In this document: positions 1 to 7,082 of the stretch, piece by piece
How positions within the stretch are numbered: the stretch's first letter is position 1
Layout: every line of letters begins with the position of its first letter
NCBI GenBank assembly: GCA_964587525.1
Contig: CAZPLZ010000051.1
Span: 1 to 19,338 of the forward strand
Origin: CAZPLZ01 sp964587525
GTDB lineage: Bacteria; Oederibacteriota; CAKKQC01
DNA: 19,338 bases
Reading direction: 5' to 3'
The notes under the pieces: model-generated
Told to the model about the DNA's origin: nothing
Database searches by the model: none
What the model saw: the letters and a program-made list of their open reading frames with translations, nothing else
Translations under genes and position numbers: made by a program

Positions 1-719
1 CTAGGGCGAAATCCCACAGGCCGTCTTGGCCGGCGGCGATGGCGGAGGTGCTGGGACGCCGGCTTCCGCTCTTCCTAACCGACGGCGGCCTGCGGGCCCT
101 GGTTCCCGTTCCGCTGACGACGAGGCCCGGGGAGCACACCGTGTGGGTGAACTTGAAAAACCGGAGGGTGAAAACAAAACTCACGGTGGTGAAGCGCCCA
201 GCCCGCACCGAGCGAACATTGAAAGGCCTTACCGTGACCGCGGAGGTCGCCACCTCCCTGCGGTCGGACAAGGCGCAGCTGGTCAGGGTCCTTAAGGCGG
301 TCTCGCCGGAGGCACTCTGGTCTCCCACCTGGCGCTACCCGGTGCCCGGCCCGGTGTCCGCGGAGTATGGGATCCCCCGCAGCTACGGGGGCGGGGCGAA
401 GTGGACACACAAAGGGGTGGACTTCGCCATGGTCGCCGGCTGGCCGGTCATCGCACCCACCGCAGGGGTGGTGGTGTTATCCCGGAGGATGAACTCGTAC
501 GGCCACACCATCGTGCTTTCGCATGGGCAAACGCTCTTTACGGCCTACCTGCACCTCAGCTCCCGTGAGGTCAAGAAGGGACAGCGGGTCGAGGCCGGGC
601 AGGTCATTGGCACGGTGGGGGCAACTGGCATGGCGCTGGGTGCCCACGTCCATTTTGGCGTCTATATCGACCGGGTGGCGGTGGATCCCCTGGAGGTTCT
701 GACCCGTGGGCTGCCTTGA
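1..719 (+). CDS. M23 family zinc metallopeptidase (LytM/lysostaphin type), 5' end outside the window
   Basis: This is a predicted extracytoplasmic endopeptidase that would cut peptidoglycan cross-bridges or stem peptides. The frame is open to the left edge (first full codon at base 3), so the gene very likely starts upstream. An ATG at 39 exists but has no clear ribosome binding site. Counting from that ATG, residues 1-50 resemble the beta-rich N-terminal domain often found before bacterial M23 domains (GRRLPLF, then LVPVPL and RPGEH). The peptidase domain spans about 105-222. It has the HKGVD motif with predicted zinc ligands H124 and D128, a YLHL segment with H172, and the HVHFG motif with H203 and ligand H205, so all expected active-site residues are present. 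tilS follows 27 bases downstream on the same strand and may be co-transcribed. The family call is firm; the true start and any signal peptide cannot be seen. Confidence 0.9.
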   Translation, partial: RAKSHRPSWPAAMAEVLGRRLPLFLTDGGLRALVPVPLTTRPGEHTVWVNLKNRRVKTKLTVVKRPARTERTLKGLTVTAEVATSLRSDKAQLVRVLKAVSPEALWSPTWRYPVPGPVSAEYGIPRSYGGGAKWTHKGVDFAMVAGWPVIAPTAGVVVLSRRMNSYGHTIVLSHGQTLFTAYLHLSSREVKKGQRVEAGQVIGTVGATGMALGAHVHFGVYIDRVAVDPLEVLTRGLP

Positions 720-746
720 GCCCGGGTAGGGTGAGGGGGGGACACA

Positions 747-1793
747 GTGCCGGTGTTACCGCCTCGTGAGTTTACCCGCTCCGTGCGTGACTACATCCGG
801 GCGCATGAGTTGCTGGCGCCGGGCGCCACGGTGGTGGTGGGAGTCTCCGGCGGCCCGGACTCCCTGGCGCTCCTCTATTCCTTGCACGAACTCTCCACCC
901 CGCTCAGGCTCACCTTGCATGTCGCCCACCTGGATCACCAGCTCAGGAGAGGATCGGGGGCGGATGCCAAGTTTGTCAAAGGACAGGCGGTGCGGCTGGG
1001 GTGGCCATGCACGGCCGCACGCGCCGCGGTCGCCTGGCTCGCGGCAACCCGGCGTTGCTCGCTGGAGGAGGCTGGCCGGCTGGCGAGATACCGGTTGTTC
1101 TTCAAGTTGGCCCGCCGGGTGCGCGCCAGCCATGTGGCGGTGGGCCACCACCGGGATGACCAGGCGGAAACGGTGCTCATGCGGCTGCTGCGGGGCGCGT
1201 CGGCCAGCGGGCTCTCCGGCATTGCGCCGAAGCGGCGGCTGATGGATCCCCTCGCTCCAATCGCACGCCGCCCAAATACTGGGGTGTGGCTCATCCGGCC
1301 GCTGCTCGGCTCATCCCGCGCCGAGATCGAGGGATTTCTCGCCGCGCGCCGTCTGTGCGCCCGCCGGGACCCGAGCAATGTCAAACTTGATTTCCTGCGC
1401 AACCGTATCCGTCATGAGCTGCTCCCACTGCTGGAGCGCCGGTACAATCCAGCCTTAAGAAAGGCGCTCGCGCGCGCCGCGCAGGCGCTGGAAGAGGACG
1501 ACGCCGTTCTGGAATCCCTGGCCGAAGCTGTCCTGCGCCGGGCAGGAGTCATGGGGCGGAGAAGAGTCGCGCTCAACGCGCGCGGCTTAAACGTGGCGCC
1601 GTTGCCGGTGCGGCGCCGGGCGCTGCGGCTCGCGGCGGGGCGGGCTGGGGCTGCGCTGAACCGTTTGACCCAGACGCACCTAGACGCCCTGGTGATCCTG
1701 GCCGCCGCGACGAAAGGCGAAACGCACCTGCCTGGCGCCATAGCCTCGCGCCTCGGAGACACGCTGGTCATCAAACACGTCTCGCATCGCTAA
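747..1793 (+). CDS. tilS: tRNA(Ile)-lysidine synthase TilS
   Basis: TilS uses ATP and lysine to convert C34 of tRNA-Ile(CAU) to lysidine, which changes both its charging and its codon reading from AUG to AUA. It is normally essential and cytoplasmic. The 348-residue product has the N-type ATP pyrophosphatase P-loop SGGPDS at residues 34-39. It also has the family signature GHHRDDQAETVLMRLLRG near residues 133-150 and a DPSN...RNRIRHELLPLL block near 208-228. The C-terminal part ends in an LPGAIASRLGDTLVI segment typical of the tRNA-binding domain, so the gene looks complete. The start is GTG at 747, chosen because a strong purine-rich site (GAGGGGGG at about 732-740) lies just upstream. The hpt and ftsH genes that often follow tilS are absent here. 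A convergent gene ends 68 bases downstream. Confidence 0.95.
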   Translation: MPVLPPREFTRSVRDYIRAHELLAPGATVVVGVSGGPDSLALLYSLHELSTPLRLTLHVAHLDHQLRRGSGADAKFVKGQAVRLGWPCTAARAAVAWLAATRRCSLEEAGRLARYRLFFKLARRVRASHVAVGHHRDDQAETVLMRLLRGASASGLSGIAPKRRLMDPLAPIARRPNTGVWLIRPLLGSSRAEIEGFLAARRLCARRDPSNVKLDFLRNRIRHELLPLLERRYNPALRKALARAAQALEEDDAVLESLAEAVLRRAGVMGRRRVALNARGLNVAPLPVRRRALRLAAGRAGAALNRLTQTHLDALVILAAATKGETHLPGAIASRLGDTLVIKHVSHR

Positions 1794-1861
1794 CACGACG
1801 GACATTGTCTTGATGTGGAACTCCGGGACCACCGAGGCGATCACCTCACTCATCGCTTCAT

Positions 1862-4432
1862 TCACGGCGAACTGATTCTGGACCGCTGGCGCTTCAGACG
1901 CTCTCCCACCACTTTCCTAGCTTTCGCCAACGGGTGGTTGGGAGCCGTCCGATACGACTCCAAGAAATAGTCTGCGGCCTTGCTCCATTCTCCCCTCATT
2001 AATTCATAATTGCCCTCCAACGCCAGGACCATAGCCAATATGTCCCGGTGCAGATCTTTGTGTCCCTGGTCTCCCATGACCGAAACCTGGTCCATGACCT
2101 TCCGTGCTTTGTGCATCCAAGGCTCAGCTTCCTTCAAGTGGCGAGCGTCCAAGAGCCGTGAGGCTTTCATCACCCAGAGGGTGACCTGGTTGAGCCGGAT
2201 CATCTTGCGATAGGCTGGATACCGTGGCAGGGCATCCTCCAGCACCCGCTCGCCGAGGTCCAATTCCCCAACCCGTACAGCATGTGCACCAAACTCCCCC
2301 AGATTCATGCTGTCCATCATTCCTTCCTCACCAAATTTCTTGAGATAGCGAAACGCGTTGGGTGAATCGTTCAACAGTGCATAAGCGTGCCCCACATGGT
2401 TCCAGGCGTGCCCCACATCCGGCAGCAACGCGAGCGCTTTAAGATACACTTTCAACGCTTCCTCCTTGCGGCGCTGGTTTTCAAACCGGAGCCCGGGCCC
2501 GTACACCGCTTCTGTCCCTGGCGCGAACCAGATCTCGGATGGGGGAGATGCAAGCGGCTGCCGGCGGATCTCGTATACATAGAACCCCCCGCTGATGAAG
2601 TCGGACCGCTCGCTCCGCCCCAGCCGCACCAGGTGCCGCTTGCAAAACTCCACGTACCTCCGCAACTGCTCCTTTTTCCATGGAAATGCGTCGTACCAGA
2701 GCGTAGAAAATTCCACAGATACATAGTTAAATAACAGCCGCTTCGCCCCCAATTGCTTAAACTTCTTGCTCAGCTCTGCGACGTCCCCCGACTCATTCAC
2801 GAACTTCCACACCACCGGTGTCATCCCCCATATCCCGTTGGAGAGCAGCCGAAACGGGAATGAGTACGTTCGCAACTCCCCAATCGTCAGCACCCGCCTC
2901 ACGCGCGGCGCCCCAGGGCGCCAGCTCACCGCTGCCCGGCCTGGTCTCGTCAGCCATGGCTCCACCTCCAGATATGTCGTCAGCCGCGGCTGGAGCTGCA
3001 GCACGGACGCCCACACCTTCTTCCAGCCCGGTTGGTACGTTCCTGGCGACAGCGAGATCGCCGCCAATGCGTAGACCCCTAGGGCTCCTATCGAGACTGT
3101 TTTCAGACGCCCTGGCAGCCGCCCCACCTCCTCGGCCATCAGCAGCGCCAGCAGCCAGGTCGTCGGCATCACGTAACGCATCTTGTGTGACATCGCCAGC
3201 AGCAGGAATTGCGCTGCCACGCACGCTATAGCCGCTCGGCGATGGCGGGACCACAGGATCAGCACTGGCAGCCCCAGCAGCACCGGGAGGTATCCCTTCA
3301 TCGTCGTGAACCACGCCACCAGTAGCCCGGTGTGCTGCAAGGCCCGGCTCTCCAGTTCCACTCCCAGATATTGTTGGTGCACCTCTTGGTTGGCCGCTGA
3401 CCAGTCCAGTGATGGAAACCACTCGCTGGCGAAGGGGTACAAGGGATTCCCCATCACCAGGTAACTCTTCATCAACCACGGGATCGAGGGCAGCAACAGC
3501 AACGCGGCCCACCAGCCGACTCGCTTCCACTCTATGTCTTCGATATGTATCCTACCGGTCGCCGATTTCAGCAGTGGCGGAAAGCAGAGACACCACACCG
3601 CCACGATGGGGCCATAGACCAATTTAGAGGCTAAGCACAACCCCAGCAGGAACGCCCCCGGTGCCCACGCTCCTGCAAGCTGCAGGGTCGCACCAGCAAT
3701 GAACAACGATGCCGCTGGAACGTCGCTCTTACTCGTAGTGGCCAGCAGCGCCAGCCCGCCGAAGGACATGACCAGCAGCGGCCCCAGCCATGCAGCGTTG
3801 GGGCGACCTAATTTGAGGCAACGCGCGGCAAACACCATGCTTGAGGCCATAAAACACAGCAACACCATGACCTTTGCCAGCCGGTCGTCCCCGGCGATCA
3901 GCGGAAGCGCGAAGGCGGTCTCAAAGGGCGACGGGTAATGGAAAGTCAATGGCACGTACTCATACACCGCCCGGCCCGCCTGTAGATACTGCCATGGGAT
4001 TCCTAGGTGATACGCCCAGCTGTCGGGATTCCCCTCAGGCAGCAACAGCTTCCACGCCATGGGCGCAAGCCCCAGGGCGAGCGCCACCAGCCCGAGGACT
4101 CCTGCAGCCCGGCTTTCCCTGATCGCTTCGGCCAGCAGGAGGCGCCGTTGCCACATGGCGCGGGAGCCGCCCAGAAGCGCGAGGCCGGCTCCGGCAAGCG
4201 CCAGCGGGGTGAACAGGCCTGCGAGAGCTAAGCCGAAATAGACGAAACCGAGGGTGGAAAAGCCCAAGAGCAGTCCAAGCCCCAAGCGCTCAAGGGCAGA
4301 GATGGACCGGCGGTGCACGAACGGGAGCAGCCCGTTCCCCATCCGCGCGGCAGCTTCAGCCAGCAGCGCCGATGCGCTAGCGAGCACGAGCACCCGGACT
4401 ATAAACAGCCCAAAACCCTCAGCGCTGATCAT
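1862..4432 (-). CDS. Membrane protein A: GT-C-type glycosyltransferase-like core fused to a C-terminal TPR-like region
   Basis: Residues 1 to about 430 of this 856-residue protein are mostly hydrophobic and hold roughly a dozen membrane segments. After several helices comes the motif NPDSWAYHLGIP (D137, Y141, H142). This fits the large extracytoplasmic loop of GT-C enzymes such as the PMT/ArnT-like families, which transfer sugars from polyprenyl-phosphate donors; donor and acceptor are unknown. A soluble part (about 490-620) includes VRRVLTIGELRTYSF and FKQLGAKRLLFNYVS, which align with similar blocks in proteins B, C and D. From about 640 to the end the sequence is helical and TPR-like (EEALKVYLKALALLPDVGHA). 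The ATG at 4430-4432 was chosen because the first membrane segment follows at once. No good Shine-Dalgarno site is visible, and the divergent gene B starts 27 bases away. The specific function is inference. Confidence 0.82.
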   Translation of the reverse strand: MISAEGFGLFIVRVLVLASASALLAEAAARMGNGLLPFVHRRSISALERLGLGLLLGFSTLGFVYFGLALAGLFTPLALAGAGLALLGGSRAMWQRRLLLAEAIRESRAAGVLGLVALALGLAPMAWKLLLPEGNPDSWAYHLGIPWQYLQAGRAVYEYVPLTFHYPSPFETAFALPLIAGDDRLAKVMVLLCFMASSMVFAARCLKLGRPNAAWLGPLLVMSFGGLALLATTSKSDVPAASLFIAGATLQLAGAWAPGAFLLGLCLASKLVYGPIVAVWCLCFPPLLKSATGRIHIEDIEWKRVGWWAALLLLPSIPWLMKSYLVMGNPLYPFASEWFPSLDWSAANQEVHQQYLGVELESRALQHTGLLVAWFTTMKGYLPVLLGLPVLILWSRHRRAAIACVAAQFLLLAMSHKMRYVMPTTWLLALLMAEEVGRLPGRLKTVSIGALGVYALAAISLSPGTYQPGWKKVWASVLQLQPRLTTYLEVEPWLTRPGRAAVSWRPGAPRVRRVLTIGELRTYSFPFRLLSNGIWGMTPVVWKFVNESGDVAELSKKFKQLGAKRLLFNYVSVEFSTLWYDAFPWKKEQLRRYVEFCKRHLVRLGRSERSDFISGGFYVYEIRRQPLASPPSEIWFAPGTEAVYGPGLRFENQRRKEEALKVYLKALALLPDVGHAWNHVGHAYALLNDSPNAFRYLKKFGEEGMMDSMNLGEFGAHAVRVGELDLGERVLEDALPRYPAYRKMIRLNQVTLWVMKASRLLDARHLKEAEPWMHKARKVMDQVSVMGDQGHKDLHRDILAMVLALEGNYELMRGEWSKAADYFLESYRTAPNHPLAKARKVVGERLKRQRSRISSP

Positions 4433-4446
4433 GGCTTCATTCAGTG

Positions 4447-4453
4447 TATTCTA
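4447..4453. promoter_or_regulatory. Possible shared -10 element for the divergent genes A and B
   Basis: Only 27 bases (4433-4459) separate the two divergent start codons. Within them TATTCT (plus strand, 4447-4452) and TAGAAT (minus strand, 4453-4448) overlap almost completely, and both resemble a sigma-70 -10 box. If used, the plus transcript would begin at or next to the ATG at 4460 (leaderless), and the minus transcript about nine bases before its ATG. This fits the lack of Shine-Dalgarno sites at both genes. No convincing -35 boxes are seen, so the call is tentative. Confidence 0.3.
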
Positions 4454-4459
4454 AGCCGC

Positions 4460-6979
4460 ATGCGCAAGAATGTGTGGTCGTTGTTGACGATTGCGCTCCT
4501 GGCCGTATGGGCGGCGCTTCAACTTGTCCACGACGCACCCTCCTGGTTGCCGCAATTCTCCTTGCTCATAAGGCTCTACAAATCCTTCATGAAACTTGGC
4601 ACGCCGGAGGCCGGGCTCTTGTACGCGCTCCACCATCACGTGGAGATGATTGCCAAAGTGCTCGCCTTGCACCTTATCCTTGCCGGCGCCGGATTGCCTG
4701 CCGCGCGCTGGATCGCACCACGGTTTCGCCATGACTGGCTCATCGCATGGGGGATCGGGTTTGGCGTCATCAGCCTGCTGACGCTGGGATGGGGGCTGAC
4801 CGGCCTGCTCTTTCCCCCGCCGGTGCTTTTATCTGCTGCAGCTTTGGGAGCTGTGGGTTTCCTGTTCGCCGCTCCAGGGGCACTGCGTACAACCCGTGCC
4901 GGCTTCAAAGATGCGCTGGCGTTTGAAGGACCGCTGGAGCGGTGGCTGGCTGTGGGAAGCGGCGCGGCGCTGGTCGTGCTGACCGCCATTACGATCGCCC
5001 CGGACACGAGCTGGGATGCGTTGGTCTATCACCTGCGCATTCCGGCGTTTTACATTCAGGAACACCGTGCCTTCTATATTCCTACGCACCACTTCACGGC
5101 GTTCCCGCTGGCCGCCGAGATGCACAACACCTGGCTCATGCTGTGGGGCGGCCTGGACCGGATGGGTGGAGGCCAGGCCCCCAAGCTCTTCCACCTCTCG
5201 TGCGCGGTGATTGCAGGGCTCACCGCCCGCCGGCTGGCTTGCCGGCTCGTGTCCCAGCGCCACCCTGGGATCAATCGGGCGGCAGGCTGGCTGGCGCTGT
5301 TGCTGGTGCTGATCTTCCCGCTGACCGGCACGATTGCGGTGCGCACCTACAACGGGTTCGTCCTGGCGGCGCTCACCGGCCTGGCGCTGGTCCTGGTTAC
5401 GGAGCGCAGCCCCGGTGCATTCCGGCTGGCAGGCGCGCTGTGCGGGATCGCGCTGTCGGTCAAGTACACCGCGGTGATGGTGCTCGGCGTCCTCGGGGCC
5501 TTCTGGTTTTGGTGGCGGCCCGCTCCGTATCTCCTGGCTGCCTTTGCGGTGGCGCCCTGGATCTTCAAGAACGCGCTGCTGACGGGGAACCCGGCTGCAC
5601 CATTTTTGACATCGTTGTTCCCGTCGAGTCCGGAGTCGCAGTTCCAGCTTACGGCGTACGCGGATTCTGTGGGCGGTATGAGCTTCAATCTGGCGGTTGC
5701 CAGCCGTGCGGGCGTCGGCTTGCTGCATGGCCGGCTCCTGCCGATGCTGTTGCCGGCCGCTCTCCTGTTGCCTGGCTTAACCCGGCTGGACGTACGGCTC
5801 GCCGTCTTCACCGCGGCGTTCACTGCGCTGTGGATGATCCTGGCGCCCGAGCATCGGTTCTTCACCCCGGCCCTGGCACCGTTCGCCGCACTGGCCGCGG
5901 CTGGATATGTTCGCGCCGATGTTGCGTTTGGCCGGTGGCTGCGGCTGGCACTGGGGGTGGTGCTCGCGCTGCACCTCCTGCGGCTGCCGTTCTCACACAT
6001 GTCGTTGTTCGATCCATTGCCGTTCACGTTCGGCCGGGAGACCGCGTGGGATCACGCGTCGCGTTCCCTCTATCCTGCACCGTATTTCGGGCACGCCGCC
6101 CAGCGGGTGAACCGGGACCTGCCACCGGATGCCCGGCTGCTGCTGCTGGTTGACATCAAGTCGCACTACCTCTGGCGCCGCGCGCATCATGATTTCCAGT
6201 ACATCACGCCTGGGCTCTACCTGCGCTGGCTCAGGTTGGGTGGCTCGGTGCCAGGCCTCCTCAAGAAGCTGCGCCAGGAGGGGGTGACGCACCTCCTGAT
6301 TGTCCGCCAGCGCACGCGGGATGTGGGCCATCATTGCTCCTGGCGGGGCGATGAGCTGGCGCTCACCGCTGAGTTTCTCGCCGCGCACACGGTGCTGGTG
6401 ATTAAGACGGAACTGGTGGAAGTCTTGAAAGTCTTGAGGACGCCGCAGCCCCGGCGAGCGCTGGATGGATATGGGTGGATCTTGTTCACGCACCCTGAGA
6501 ACCTCCTGCTGAAGAACCGTGATTCGGAGGTCAGGTCGCTGATGGAGGAGACCGTCAGGCGGGCGCCCTGGCTGCGCGGCGCTCGGGCCTACCTTGGCAT
6601 GGCGCTCGGCCGTCTGCAGCAGTTGGAGGAGGCATCGCGCGTGCTCACGGAAGCCGCTGAGGAAGGCGGGACGAACGCGGTGCGTTCGGCATACATCCTG
6701 GGACAGATTCGAAACTTCATGGGCGACCAGGCCGGCGCCGAGCGCGCCTGGCGCGAGGTGATCCGCCTTGCGCACGGAGCACAAACTCCTGCTGCTGGAG
6801 AGCCCCTTCAGAGGCAGGCGCATGCCGATGCCCACTATGACCTGGGGATTCTTTTGCATGAACTGGGGCGAAAGCGTGAAGCGCTGGAGGAGGTCGACGC
6901 GGCTGCCCGCTTGCTGCCAGACAACACCAAATTCGCCCGCGTCCGTGCCGAGATGTCACAGAGTCTGGGTCCACCATGA
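4460..6979 (+). CDS. Membrane protein B: GT-C-type glycosyltransferase-like core fused to a C-terminal TPR-like region
   Basis: This 839-residue paralogue of A has an N-terminal multi-pass core (about 1-540) with the motif SWDALVYHLRIP (D186, Y190, H191). The motif is followed by a HHFTAFPLAAEMHNTWL block in the predicted extracytoplasmic loop. A soluble block (ARLLLLVDIKSHYLW, then LRQEGVTHLLIV) matches C and D. Residues from about 687 to the end form TPR-like helical pairs (ARAYLGMALGRLQQLEEA; AHYDLGILLHELGRKREALE). The likely role is sugar transfer at the outer face of the inner membrane, with the TPR region as a binding scaffold; both are inferences from family resemblance. The frame is open back to 4313, but the ATG at 4460 is preferred because it begins a Lys-Arg/hydrophobic N-terminus, while the upstream part reads as antisense of gene A. 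The stop overlaps the ATG of gene C (ATGA). No Shine-Dalgarno site is seen. Confidence 0.82.
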   Translation: MRKNVWSLLTIALLAVWAALQLVHDAPSWLPQFSLLIRLYKSFMKLGTPEAGLLYALHHHVEMIAKVLALHLILAGAGLPAARWIAPRFRHDWLIAWGIGFGVISLLTLGWGLTGLLFPPPVLLSAAALGAVGFLFAAPGALRTTRAGFKDALAFEGPLERWLAVGSGAALVVLTAITIAPDTSWDALVYHLRIPAFYIQEHRAFYIPTHHFTAFPLAAEMHNTWLMLWGGLDRMGGGQAPKLFHLSCAVIAGLTARRLACRLVSQRHPGINRAAGWLALLLVLIFPLTGTIAVRTYNGFVLAALTGLALVLVTERSPGAFRLAGALCGIALSVKYTAVMVLGVLGAFWFWWRPAPYLLAAFAVAPWIFKNALLTGNPAAPFLTSLFPSSPESQFQLTAYADSVGGMSFNLAVASRAGVGLLHGRLLPMLLPAALLLPGLTRLDVRLAVFTAAFTALWMILAPEHRFFTPALAPFAALAAAGYVRADVAFGRWLRLALGVVLALHLLRLPFSHMSLFDPLPFTFGRETAWDHASRSLYPAPYFGHAAQRVNRDLPPDARLLLLVDIKSHYLWRRAHHDFQYITPGLYLRWLRLGGSVPGLLKKLRQEGVTHLLIVRQRTRDVGHHCSWRGDELALTAEFLAAHTVLVIKTELVEVLKVLRTPQPRRALDGYGWILFTHPENLLLKNRDSEVRSLMEETVRRAPWLRGARAYLGMALGRLQQLEEASRVLTEAAEEGGTNAVRSAYILGQIRNFMGDQAGAERAWREVIRLAHGAQTPAAGEPLQRQAHADAHYDLGILLHELGRKREALEEVDAAARLLPDNTKFARVRAEMSQSLGPP

Positions 6980-7079
6980 NNNNNNNNNNNNNNNNNNNNN
7001 NNNNNNNNNNNNNNNNNNNNNNNNNNNNNNNNNNNNNNNNNNNNNNNNNNNNNNNNNNNNNNNNNNNNNNNNNNNNNNN
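6980..7079. other. Assembly gap (100 N) that is probably artificial
   Basis: The seven bases ACCATGA occur both immediately before the gap (6973-6979) and immediately after it (7080-7086). Collapsing this duplicate joins the stop codon of B to the start codon of C as an ATGA overlap with nothing missing. The exact length of 100 N is a typical scaffolder placeholder. A real unsequenced segment cannot be excluded from this sequence alone. Confidence 0.7.
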
Positions 7080-7082
7080 ACC

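Noticed and set aside
1680..1865. Minus-strand 61-codon open frame starting with a GTG that overlaps the stop of gene A
   Set aside because: Its last 114 bases are antisense to the end of tilS, whose C-terminal residues match the family. The frame has no recognisable product, so the GTGA overlap is probably chance.
4829..5728. Long minus-strand open frame within gene B
   Set aside because: High GC produces long antisense frames. The predicted product is rich in Arg, Gln and Pro without domains, while the plus strand encodes a conserved membrane protein.
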